Source: Candidatus Sphingobacterium stercoripullorum (lineage in GTDB: Bacteria; Bacteroidota; Bacteroidia; Sphingobacteriales; Sphingobacteriaceae). From it: a stretch of DNA of 14,640 nt. Every line of letters starts with the position of its first letter. Position 1 is the first letter of the stretch. Location: NCBI GenBank assembly GCA_019114715.1, contig DXEZ01000159.1:1-14640 (forward strand). Direction: 5' to 3'. Under the pieces are notes generated by a model. It ran no database searches, had not been told where the DNA came from, and worked only from the letters and a program-made list of their open reading frames with translations. Shown here in pieces: positions 1 to 7,060 of this stretch. A program made the translations under genes and the position numbers.

Positions 1-734
1 AATGTCTCAGAACCAGTCCTACGGATATCTCCGATAGGCTTAAAGTCTTCGCCATTAAATTCATAAAAATCTTCTGGATATTGGTTGTTCTCTACACCAC
101 CACCGATATATGCTTTATCGCCGATGACAAAAGCAAATGCACCCGCTTTTTTAAACGCAAAGTTAGTGCTTAACTTTGTCCAGGAGTTGCTAGATGGATC
201 GTATTTATAAAAGTCATTGAATTGCTTGCCAGATTCTGTTGAACCTAAGCCTACGTATCCATAACCGTCTAGTGCAAAAGCTACTGCATCGTAACGTCCT
301 TCACCAGGGAATTGAGCAATTTCTTCCCAAGAGTCATTTGCAGAATTGTATTTGTAGAAATCGTTAAGCGGTGTTTCACCGTTGTAACCGGTACCTACAT
401 AGCCGTTGTTTCCAATAGCAAACCCTGTCGCTCCGTGTCTCGCATCGCCAATAAACTCCGCTACTTCCTCCCACTGACCTGACTCGATATTTAATGAGTA
501 AGTGTCTGTTGCTCTTTCATTATTTTTTAATAATCCTGTTGTTAAATAGCCTACCCCCTCGATTTGGAAAGAGGCAGCCCCTGTTCTAGGGTCACCAGTT
601 AAGCCAGGACCACGGTTCCATTCTGTAGGGCCACTATCAACTTCGTCCTGATCATCACTTTTCTTACAAGAATTGAAAGTGAATAGTGCAACTATACCAG
701 CTAAGATTAAGACTTGCCAATTTTTCTTGTTCAT
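1..734 (-). CDS. Kelch-repeat lipoprotein, 3' end outside window
   Basis: This is an open frame from ATG at 734-732 to the left edge, showing 244 residues with no stop. The N-terminus is a lipoprotein signal: Asn-Lys-Lys-Asn, a hydrophobic stretch, then FNSC with the lipidated cysteine at residue 23. The next residues, KKSDDQDE, resemble the charged surface-export signal described for some Bacteroidota lipoproteins. At least four kelch-like blades follow, each with a hydrophobic strand, a G-Y-V/L-G-x-G turn, then D-x-Y-x-Y/F and a Trp about six residues later (for example GYVGTGYN, DFYKYNSANDSW, GYVGLGST, DFYKYDPSSNSW). Such blades build a beta-propeller. The ATG lies 3 nt after the stop of the DUF4270 gene, so the two are very likely co-transcribed. 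Propellers of this sort often bind sugars or proteins, but no catalytic residue can be identified, so the function is unknown. Confidence 0.88.
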   Translation of the reverse strand, partial: MNKKNWQVLILAGIVALFTFNSCKKSDDQDEVDSGPTEWNRGPGLTGDPRTGAASFQIEGVGYLTTGLLKNNERATDTYSLNIESGQWEEVAEFIGDARHGATGFAIGNNGYVGTGYNGETPLNDFYKYNSANDSWEEIAQFPGEGRYDAVAFALDGYGYVGLGSTESGKQFNDFYKYDPSSNSWTKLSTNFAFKKAGAFAFVIGDKAYIGGGVENNQYPEDFYEFNGEDFKPIGDIRRTGSET

Positions 735-737
735 AAA

Positions 738-2105
738 TTATTGAAATTTAGTATATACGATGTTTAATTTTATTTTCGGGCGGCCATTTTCTTTTGCTAT
801 GACAGCCGTATTTGTTGAATGAAATAGACTTGACGTAGATGTTGTTATCATTAGACTGTGTCCATACATCTCTTTATTGTTAATGCTTTTTACGTAATCA
901 ATCAGATTAAATACGTATCGGCCTTTTTTTCCTTGAGAATCTCCTGCTCTATATACCGCTTCTTCCACATTGTTTACAAATGGAGAGCGTACAACTGAAA
1001 ATGGGTTATTGTTTTCATTTGCTATTAGTAGCATTAAGTTATTAGGAGGAGGTAGCGCTTTGTTTTTGCCGTCCTCAACCTCTACTATGAGCTCTACTTT
1101 ATTGATACTTATATCTGGCGTATACATGAATTCATTTAACGCTGGAATTTTCAGTTTCGCTACAACTCCCGATCCAGATTGGATGAACAAAGGCTCACCT
1201 TGAAGGTCTGCTGCAGTTAATTCTCGCTCTACACTAAGCTCCTGATAAGGTGTTGCGGTACGGTCGTAACTTATTTTATTGTATTGAAGTTCTTTGTTTG
1301 CGAGTACTAATTGCTTACTCCCTTGTGCGTAAAACCCAGAGCCATCCGGATAGGAATAATTTAATTCCACCTGCACTGTATCGTTGAAACCTAATACCAC
1401 TGAATTATCTTCGTGCGGTCGGATTACAAGGCCTTTAAAGTATTTTAGAAACTCCTCATTATTTGCAACCTGATAGGATTGATCTTGTAAAAGAGTAAAT
1501 AATTCCTCCCCCCAATCTTGGTCTAATTTGATATTTACTGAATCTAGAGAGTTCATCTTTGGTGAAAAAGTGGCTTGTCCAAAAATATCCGCTTGGTAAG
1601 CTGTTTCTTGATCGGTAAATACTGAAGGCCCTTCTACATAGTTAGGAATTTCGTAGTTCCCTATGTCTTCTTTGGGATCAACCAGTTTAATATCCTCTAT
1701 TAAACGGTGAACTAAGAAAGTCTGCTTTTGTGTTGTGTCTCCGTAAACATACTTGGATCTGTCTGGCCTTATGATTAAGTTGATGGAATCATACCTTGCA
1801 TCTTCGGGAATATCGCCAACAGACGTGTTCTCCAGAGCTATTCTAAAGTAGGTTTCTGATTCAATACTTCCTACAACTGGATCGGTGGCTTTTCCTATCA
1901 GAAGTCGTTCTGTTGCCTGCGCCGGTAAAAAAGGCAATTCGACCAAAGAAGATTCTATGGTCATCGTGTCAACAGCAACCAGCCCCATTTCTTCTCCAGA
2001 TGACTGATCTAAGGATACACTTAAATCTTTGTCACATGCAATTAAAAGGGGAATTGCCACCACAAATGCAATATTACTCTTTAATCTTTGAAAAATTTGC
2101 CTCAT
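738..2105 (-). CDS. DUF4270 family lipoprotein
   Basis: This is a 455-residue protein of unknown function. I recognise it as DUF4270 from its length and layout: a lipoprotein signal, then a long beta-rich secreted region with phrases such as TERLLIGKATDPVVG near the N-terminus and LKIPALNEF late in the protein. The family is confined to Bacteroidota. I chose ATG at 2105-2103 over an upstream ATG at 2135. From 2105 the protein begins MRQIFQRLKSN followed by a hydrophobic core and the lipobox LIAC with Cys24, a standard signal peptide, and an exact TAnnTTTG element (2130-2123) lies between the two ATGs. It should be anchored in a membrane, probably the outer one. The downstream kelch lipoprotein starts 3 nt after its stop, suggesting the two proteins act together. 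There are no catalytic motifs. The family call rests on pattern recognition, not on a profile search. Confidence 0.8.
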   Translation of the reverse strand: MRQIFQRLKSNIAFVVAIPLLIACDKDLSVSLDQSSGEEMGLVAVDTMTIESSLVELPFLPAQATERLLIGKATDPVVGSIESETYFRIALENTSVGDIPEDARYDSINLIIRPDRSKYVYGDTTQKQTFLVHRLIEDIKLVDPKEDIGNYEIPNYVEGPSVFTDQETAYQADIFGQATFSPKMNSLDSVNIKLDQDWGEELFTLLQDQSYQVANNEEFLKYFKGLVIRPHEDNSVVLGFNDTVQVELNYSYPDGSGFYAQGSKQLVLANKELQYNKISYDRTATPYQELSVERELTAADLQGEPLFIQSGSGVVAKLKIPALNEFMYTPDISINKVELIVEVEDGKNKALPPPNNLMLLIANENNNPFSVVRSPFVNNVEEAVYRAGDSQGKKGRYVFNLIDYVKSINNKEMYGHSLMITTSTSSLFHSTNTAVIAKENGRPKIKLNIVYTKFQ

Positions 2106-2122
2106 ATTTACACTTTGACTTG

Positions 2123-2130
2123 CAAAAGTA
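2123..2130 (-). promoter_or_regulatory. -7 promoter element of the DUF4270/kelch operon
   Basis: The minus strand reads TACTTTTG, an exact match to the Bacteroidota -7 consensus TAnnTTTG, 17 nt upstream of the ATG at 2105. No clear -33 TTG is seen at the usual distance. Transcription from here would start downstream of the ATG at 2135, which supports the 2105 start. Confidence 0.5.
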
Positions 2131-2160
2131 ATCAAACCAATGGATTATTCCTTGTTATAT

Positions 2161-2190
2161 TTTGTTAAATTCCAATTGGTTTCAATTTTG
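2161..2190 (+). promoter_or_regulatory. Candidate promoter of the two-component operon
   Basis: TTTG (2161-2164, possible -33) is followed after 18 nt by CAATTTTG (2183-2190), one mismatch from TAnnTTTG. Transcription would begin around 2196, leaving a leader of about 30 nt before the ATG at 2228. The match is imperfect. Confidence 0.4.
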
Positions 2191-2227
2191 CACAAAAGTA
2201 ATAAATAATTCAATCATTTTTATTTCT

Positions 2228-3643
2228 ATGCTAAAGAAGTACAGACTGTTATTTGTATTTATCGTTCTTACCGCAGGAGGAATTGGAACGGTTCTGGGAC
2301 TTTGGCTATGGAATAGTTACCTCGAACACCGAGATTTCTTTCGCTTAGGCGTGGAAAGGGGAACCTATGAAGTCCTTGCAAACTTCTATGAAGATAAAAA
2401 GGATTCCTTTGAAATAGATGCAAAAGACAGCACGGCGTATTTTAATAGGTTTGAAAGGCGTTTTTTAGGGTTCGTACATGATATCTACCCCGTAATTAAC
2501 ACCGACTCGGTTCTTTCCGAATGGCAACATGCAGTGGATGAGTATTTTTTAAATAGACCATCACGTAGCAACGGACGAAGAGGGGGCAGGGGCTTGCCTC
2601 CATTTTTATTGAGTAGAATTGATTTCAATCCATCTGCTATTGCAGAGCTGAACACAAACCTCAATAAGTTTTTAAAAGACCAAAATTGGTCTACCTCTGT
2701 CGAGCTTACCTTATTTAATAAATCTCAAAATCAAACGGGGGAACTCAAAGAAGATACGTTGTATGCCTCACGGCCTATTTTAATCGATGCGGATAATAAC
2801 CTTTATTTAGGCGTTAAATGCGACCAGCTTTGGTTAACGGTTATCAAAAATATGCTTGCCCCAATCTTTCTAAGTGTCTTTTTGATCATTGCATTAATTG
2901 CAATCTTCTATTATCTTCTGTCTACTATCATCCAGCAGAATAAAGATGCCCTGCAACGCAAAGCATTTGTTAATAATATGACTCATGAGCTTAAAACACC
3001 GGTTTCAATAGCTATGGCAGCCATCGAGTCTATAGAAAAGTTTGGAATAGGGGATCAAAAGCAAAAAAGAGAGGAGTATCTTTCATTGGCGAAAAAAGAG
3101 CTGGATCATTTGATTCACACGATTGACGAAGTCTTAATGGTGGATGTGCATGAGAATACTCAGGTGTCTTTGAACTTTAGTCAATTTGATTTAGGAGAGC
3201 TTATACAAGAATGTGTGGATGCGCATCAGATAACCCATAAGGGAAATGCAATTATTAAATTCCAGCAGCCTGTAGATTCAATGGTTATTTCAGCAGATCG
3301 CGAGCACATAAGAAATGTTTTTAGTAATCTAATTGATAATGCTGTGAAGTATTCTCAAGCGGACCAGCAAGCCTTAGTAGAGCTTAGTGTGAAGGAAAAG
3401 AAGACAAAGATAGAAATTCGCGTGCGGGATAACGGGAAGGGAATTGGAGATGAGCATATTAAATCCATCTTTGAGTTGTTTTATAGAGTCCCAGAAGGGC
3501 ACCTACACAGTGTTAAAGGTTTCGGACTGGGCCTTGCGTACGTGAAGCAGATAGTAGAGCTCCATGGTGGGAGTGTTGAGGTGAGGAGCCAACTAGCTAA
3601 AGGGAGCACTTTTATTGTAAACTTGATGAAAAAACAACCATGA
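2228..3643 (+). CDS. Membrane-bound sensor histidine kinase
   Basis: This is a 471-residue sensor kinase that autophosphorylates on histidine and passes the phosphate to the adjacent regulator. In order it has: a transmembrane helix (about 7-28), a periplasmic sensor region (about 30-205), a second transmembrane helix (about 210-232), and an HisKA domain with the H-box NNMTHELKTP (His253). The HATPase domain follows, with N-box NLIDNAVKYS (367-376), G1 box DNGKGIG (401-407) and G2 box GFGLGLAYVK (431-440). The periplasmic region has no domain I recognise and carries an odd basic Gly/Arg-rich stretch (about 109-125). I chose ATG 2228. The longer frame would need a TTG at 2162 and would overlap the likely promoter. 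The stop overlaps the regulator's start (ATGA, 3640-3643), so translation is probably coupled. It resembles Bacteroides RprX in architecture, but the signal cannot be inferred. Confidence 0.93.
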   Translation: MLKKYRLLFVFIVLTAGGIGTVLGLWLWNSYLEHRDFFRLGVERGTYEVLANFYEDKKDSFEIDAKDSTAYFNRFERRFLGFVHDIYPVINTDSVLSEWQHAVDEYFLNRPSRSNGRRGGRGLPPFLLSRIDFNPSAIAELNTNLNKFLKDQNWSTSVELTLFNKSQNQTGELKEDTLYASRPILIDADNNLYLGVKCDQLWLTVIKNMLAPIFLSVFLIIALIAIFYYLLSTIIQQNKDALQRKAFVNNMTHELKTPVSIAMAAIESIEKFGIGDQKQKREEYLSLAKKELDHLIHTIDEVLMVDVHENTQVSLNFSQFDLGELIQECVDAHQITHKGNAIIKFQQPVDSMVISADREHIRNVFSNLIDNAVKYSQADQQALVELSVKEKKTKIEIRVRDNGKGIGDEHIKSIFELFYRVPEGHLHSVKGFGLGLAYVKQIVELHGGSVEVRSQLAKGSTFIVNLMKKQP

Positions 3644-4332
3644 AAGTAAAGGTTTTGTATGTTGAAGATGAAAGCGCTTTAGCTATGATTGTTAGTGATA
3701 GCTTGAGGTCTTTCGGTTTCGAGGTTATCCACCGTGAGAACGGCTTTGATGCGCTCAATGCTTTCAAAGCCTATGAACCAGATGTAGTGGTTCTAGACAT
3801 CATGATGCCGAAAATGGATGGGTTTACCTTGGCCGAGGAGATTCGGCATATCAATAAGGAAACGCCGTTAATTTTTTTGTCTGCTCTTACCAACACACAG
3901 GATGTGGTAAAGGGCTTTAAGCTGGGTGGGGACGACTACATCCGAAAACCATTTAAAATAGAAGAGCTCATCGTTAGAATAGAGGCTCAGGCGAATAGAA
4001 AGCTAACAAAGCCGCCAGTACAAGAGAGGTTTACGATAGGTGGTTTTGAATTGAATACCAGTAAAAGCACACTGAGCGATGGGCGGGGACAAGAGGTCGA
4101 ATTAACCTATCGTGAGATGGAGTTGTTAAGGGTGTTGTTAGAAAATGAAGGTCAAGTTGTTAAAAGAGGAACCATTGCAAACTTGATAGATCCAGAGGGT
4201 AACGGTAAAATATTTACCGGTAGAAGCTTGGATGTATTTATTTCTAGGCTCCGGAAGTATTTCTCTGCCGATAGTCGTATAAAAATAGTGAATGTTCGCG
4301 GAGTGGGCTATATGTTATCTTTTGATAAGTAA
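3640..4332 (+). CDS. OmpR-family response regulator
   Basis: This 230-residue regulator is the cognate partner of the upstream kinase. The receiver domain (about 1-120) has the acidic pair Glu9-Asp10, the phosphoacceptor Asp53 within VVVLDIMMPKMDG, the switch Ser81 and the conserved Lys103 in the IRKPF motif. The C-terminal part (about 128-228) is a winged-helix DNA-binding domain ending in the typical VRGVGYML motif. Phosphorylation should promote dimerisation and DNA binding. Its ATG overlaps the kinase stop by 4 nt. The stop codon (4330-4332) directly abuts the stop of the convergent dehydratase gene with no base between, so there is no room for a terminator outside coding sequence. It is RprY-like in form. 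Targets are unknown, though the mirrored elements at 2121-2192 could be one. Confidence 0.95.
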   Translation: MKVKVLYVEDESALAMIVSDSLRSFGFEVIHRENGFDALNAFKAYEPDVVVLDIMMPKMDGFTLAEEIRHINKETPLIFLSALTNTQDVVKGFKLGGDDYIRKPFKIEELIVRIEAQANRKLTKPPVQERFTIGGFELNTSKSTLSDGRGQEVELTYREMELLRVLLENEGQVVKRGTIANLIDPEGNGKIFTGRSLDVFISRLRKYFSADSRIKIVNVRGVGYMLSFDK

Positions 4333-6255
4333 TCACGCATTATCCGCACCTGAGGACTGATCTAAAGATTCAAAAACAGAGTTTTGAGATTTATATTCAG
4401 GTACTAAATGCTTCATACGTTTTACGAGCTCCATTGCAGTGTCTTTGCTGTGATTTATGTCTATCAGTTCGTCAATTTTCGTTTTGAAGTCTTCTTGCCA
4501 GTTATTCCGTACCCTTGAGATCATGATTTTGTTGTGGTGAGTTGGTACGGTGACTTCTCCATCAGCAAGTAGCTCTTCATAAATCTTTTCTCCCGGTCTA
4601 AGGCCTACAATTTTGATGTCAATATCCTCGGGGTATTTGAGTCCACTAAGGCGAATCATTCTTTTTGCTAGATCCATGATTTTAACCGATTCACCCATGT
4701 CAAAAACATAAATTTCTCCTCCATTACCCATAGATCCTGCTTCTAAGACCAGTTGACAGGCTTCAGGGATGGTCATAAAGAACCGCGTGATTTCTGGGTG
4801 GGTTACTAAAACTGGTCCTCCTTGTTGAATTTGCTTCTTGAATAAGGGGACAACTGAACCATTCGACCCCAGTACGTTACCAAATCGTGTTGTTACGAAT
4901 TTTACTAGGCTCATACTTTGTTTATAGGCAACATACAATTCGGCAATACGCTTTGTAGCTCCCATCACATTCGTTGGGTTTACTGCTTTGTCTGTGGAAA
5001 CCATGATGAACTTTTCTACCCTATAAATATCGGCAAGGTCCACTAAGTTTTTTGTGCCTCGAATATTGACGGCAACCGCTTCATAAGGTCCTTCTTCCAT
5101 TAAAGGAACGTGTTTGTAGGCTGCAGCATGGTAAATTAAGTGGGGTTGAAATTTAGCGAATAGCGCATCTAATCGTGGATAGTCTCTTATATCTCCCACT
5201 ATAAACTTCACATGAGATAAGTCTTTTCCATAGGCTTTAAACTCTTGCTGGAGTTCATAAATACTGGACTCTCCATTGTCAATTAAGATTAACCGGGATA
5301 CCGGATAATGAAATAATTGACGCGCAATTTCACTGCCTATAGATCCAGCAGCACCAGTTACTAGGATAACCTTGTCTTTTACCTGATTCTTAATGCTATC
5401 CTTAGCCAATTCGATAGGCTCTCTTTCGAGTAAATCTTCAATAGCAATGTCTTTAATTAACTGTGGCTTAAAGTCTGAATTGAGCCACTCTCTAAAAGGA
5501 GGGGTCCTTTTGAGCTTTACAGGTAGGTGCTCGAACTTTTCGATCAGGGACTTTACACGGTCGGCGCTAATTAGCTCCACCGCAAAAATAATTTCGCCAA
5601 TGTGATAGCGGCTTATAAAAGCGGTGTCTATCTGATCGGTGTGGAAGACACGTATTCCACTAATTTTGGTGCCCTTAATTTTTTTATTGTCGTCAATAAA
5701 ACCGTAGACACTAAAGGGAGCGTTTGCGAATCCTTGTATTCCGCTTAATGCCTGGAGTCCAAGTTGTCCTGCACCAAAAATTAAAACACGTTTTTTGAAC
5801 TTGCCGAGCATGACATAACGGTCGTAGAACTCTTTATAGAGTATCCTTAAAATTATTAGAAATAACGTATTTACTCCAAAATGTAATAGGATGAAATAAG
5901 GTCTAATGGTTGAAGAGGGGGTTATAAGCAAACTGTTGCTTATAATAAGAAGTATCAATCCAATTATCGAAGCAAAAAGCACCTGCATGAGGTCTTGCAA
6001 ACTGATATATCTAACTACTCTGCGGTGTACTTTCATGACCGAGAATCCTAAACCATAGCATAAAAGTAGGGCCAGAACTTCAGTTAATTGGAACTGCACC
6101 GATACCTTAAGGTATGCGTATAAACTCAACTTACAGATAAAGTAAGAGAGCAGGGTGATGTTTAAGTCAATGACTAAAACCACCCACCTAGGCATTTTGC
6201 GTCTCAATTGTCGCAGAAATAATTTTGCTCGAGTAACTAGACTTGTATCTTTCAC
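4333..6255 (-). CDS. Membrane-anchored nucleotide-sugar 4,6-dehydratase (CapD/WbpM type)
   Basis: This 640-residue protein is of the large CapD/WbpM/FlaA1-like class, which converts UDP-sugars such as UDP-GlcNAc to 4-keto-6-deoxy intermediates for surface polysaccharide. The N-terminus has about four transmembrane helices (about 23-43, 58-75, 90-112, 118-140). A first nucleotide-binding fold has GAGQLG (161-166), and the catalytic SDR domain begins at VTGAAGSIGSEI (299-310). The active site shows Ser420 in STDKAVNPTN and Met431-x-x-x-Lys435, so the usual SDR tyrosine is a methionine, as in the Ser-Met-Lys triad known for WbpM. Later conserved pieces are TTRFGNVLGSNGSVVP and GLRPGEKIYEEL. The start is the first ATG before the hydrophobic region. 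It lies 95 nt downstream of trmB on the same strand. The exact sugar substrate cannot be read from the sequence. Confidence 0.93.
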   Translation of the reverse strand: MKDTSLVTRAKLFLRQLRRKMPRWVVLVIDLNITLLSYFICKLSLYAYLKVSVQFQLTEVLALLLCYGLGFSVMKVHRRVVRYISLQDLMQVLFASIIGLILLIISNSLLITPSSTIRPYFILLHFGVNTLFLIILRILYKEFYDRYVMLGKFKKRVLIFGAGQLGLQALSGIQGFANAPFSVYGFIDDNKKIKGTKISGIRVFHTDQIDTAFISRYHIGEIIFAVELISADRVKSLIEKFEHLPVKLKRTPPFREWLNSDFKPQLIKDIAIEDLLEREPIELAKDSIKNQVKDKVILVTGAAGSIGSEIARQLFHYPVSRLILIDNGESSIYELQQEFKAYGKDLSHVKFIVGDIRDYPRLDALFAKFQPHLIYHAAAYKHVPLMEEGPYEAVAVNIRGTKNLVDLADIYRVEKFIMVSTDKAVNPTNVMGATKRIAELYVAYKQSMSLVKFVTTRFGNVLGSNGSVVPLFKKQIQQGGPVLVTHPEITRFFMTIPEACQLVLEAGSMGNGGEIYVFDMGESVKIMDLAKRMIRLSGLKYPEDIDIKIVGLRPGEKIYEELLADGEVTVPTHHNKIMISRVRNNWQEDFKTKIDELIDINHSKDTAMELVKRMKHLVPEYKSQNSVFESLDQSSGADNA

Positions 6256-6267
6256 GTTGATTTTAAG

Positions 6268-6275
6268 GAAATATA
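6268..6275 (-). promoter_or_regulatory. Weak -7 candidate for the dehydratase gene
   Basis: The minus strand reads TATATTTC, one mismatch from TAnnTTTG, 12 nt upstream of the ATG at 6255. The nearest TTG (6303-6301) is 25 nt away, longer than usual. The gene could instead be read through from trmB. I see nothing else in the 95-bp gap besides the hairpin at its trmB end. Confidence 0.25.
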
Positions 6276-6339
6276 ACTATTACGCTAATATAGCTTTTTT
6301 CAAGATAACTTTTACAGTTGTCTGATTTAATCCCGTTTT

Positions 6340-6363
6340 ATTCAAGCTTTTTAAAGCTTGAAT
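6340..6363 (-). terminator. Hairpin at the 3' end of trmB
   Basis: This is a nearly perfect palindrome with an 11-bp stem: ATTCAAGCTTT (6340-6350), a 2-nt centre, then AAAGCTTGAAT (6353-6363). It contains the trmB stop codon. On the minus strand the downstream sequence is TAAAACGGG, not a U-tract, so it is not a canonical intrinsic terminator. It may serve as a 3'-end stabilising hairpin or weak terminator between trmB and the dehydratase gene. Confidence 0.35.
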
Positions 6364-7004
6364 CGCCACTGTAAATAATTGATTTTAGAGTTTTGAGCTA
6401 GGAACATCCGTTCGTAATATGTTTTAATTTCTAAAACGGGGTCATTTAGTCCTTCTTTGTAAAGGTCTGTAGTTGCAGTAATTATTTCAGAAGGAAAGGA
6501 CGCCAGTTCTTCTAAAGTGGAATCGTATAACAGGCGGGAGTCTGTTTTCAAGTGTAAAATACCCCTTGGCTCTAATATTTCTCGGTAGAGTTTTAAGAAC
6601 CTTTCATAGGTGAGTCTTTTTTTTGACCTTCTTTTGCTAGGATGAGGATCAGCAAACGTTATCCATATTTCGCTAATCTCTGAGACAGCAAAATAATCCA
6701 TTATATTTTCAATCCTAGCCCTTAAAAAAGCGACATTATCTAGGTTGTTCTCTAGGGCATCTTTAGCACCTCGCCACATTCTATCGCCTTTCAGGTCCAC
6801 ACCTATGAAGTTCCGCTCAGGGAACATTTTCGCCATTGAAACACTATATTCACCCTTGCCGCAAGCTAACTCTAGTGTTATAGGTTTTTTGTTTTTAAAG
6901 AACCCAGAGTTCCAGCTCCCTTTCAGCCTTTCTCCTTGTTCTGCAGTATGTGCATTATTAAAAGTGCTGAATTCTGCGTATTTTTTTAGCTTATTCTTTG
7001 CCAT
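6351..7004 (-). CDS. trmB: tRNA (guanine-N7)-methyltransferase
   Basis: This 217-residue SAM-dependent enzyme forms m7G46 in the variable loop of tRNAs. The SAM site is LELACGKGEYS (44-54) with acidic Asp70 at the end of the next strand (FIGVDLKG). The family signature around the active site is ADPHPSKRRSKKRL (118-131), followed by LHLKTDS (150-156) and the C-terminal TYYERMFL (195-202). The signature differs from the common PDPWxKxRHxKRR form, with Ala in place of Pro118 and His in place of Trp. Length and all other blocks fit TrmB, and the residues needed for SAM and substrate binding look intact. The ATG at 7004 gives a normal N-terminus and has a good promoter 18 nt upstream. It is divergent from the fucose synthase gene across 56 bp and co-directional with the downstream dehydratase gene. 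Confidence 0.92.
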   Translation of the reverse strand: MAKNKLKKYAEFSTFNNAHTAEQGERLKGSWNSGFFKNKKPITLELACGKGEYSVSMAKMFPERNFIGVDLKGDRMWRGAKDALENNLDNVAFLRARIENIMDYFAVSEISEIWITFADPHPSKRRSKKRLTYERFLKLYREILEPRGILHLKTDSRLLYDSTLEELASFPSEIITATTDLYKEGLNDPVLEIKTYYERMFLAQNSKINYLQWRFKL

Positions 7005-7021
7005 TGAGCTTAAATTTACGG

Positions 7022-7050
7022 CAAAAATAAGCTTATATTTGTGGTTTCAA
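7022..7050 (-). promoter_or_regulatory. trmB promoter
   Basis: On the minus strand TTG (7050-7048) is followed after 18 nt by TATTTTTG (7029-7022), an exact TAnnTTTG match with permitted spacing. Transcription should start near 7015, giving a leader of roughly 10 nt. It overlaps the opposing -7 element of the fcl promoter. Confidence 0.6.
7034..7041 (+). promoter_or_regulatory. -7 element of the fcl-prfB operon
   Basis: TATATTTG matches TAnnTTTG exactly and lies 19 nt upstream of the GTG start at 7061. No TTG is present at the usual -33 distance (the nearest, 7004-7006, is 27 nt away). The position supports the GTG start. Confidence 0.5.
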
Positions 7051-7060
7051 ATGAAAAGAT

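Larger units (their letters stand above)
2121..2192. repeat. Imperfect inverted repeat in the divergent promoter region
   Basis: TGCAAAA (2121-2127) plus AAACCAAT (2134-2141) are mirrored by ATTGGTTT (2175-2182) plus TTTTGCA (2186-2192). The inner gaps are 6 nt on the left and 3 nt on the right, and the arms are 33 nt apart. In addition CAAAAGTAAT occurs as a direct repeat at 2123-2132 and 2193-2202. Both divergent transcription units therefore carry ATTGGTTT just upstream of a TTTTGCA block. A shared operator or duplicated promoter is possible, but this is inference. Confidence 0.5.

Noticed and set aside
2162..2227. N-terminal extension of the histidine kinase from TTG 2162
   Set aside because: It overlaps the likely promoter, starts with a rare codon and adds 22 residues before a normal membrane helix. 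ATG 2228 is better.
4333..4372. Shared peptide SLDQSSG in the dehydratase C-terminus and the DUF4270 N-terminus (about 1994-2014)
   Set aside because: The codons differ and the positions are unrelated, so it is a chance match rather than a duplication.
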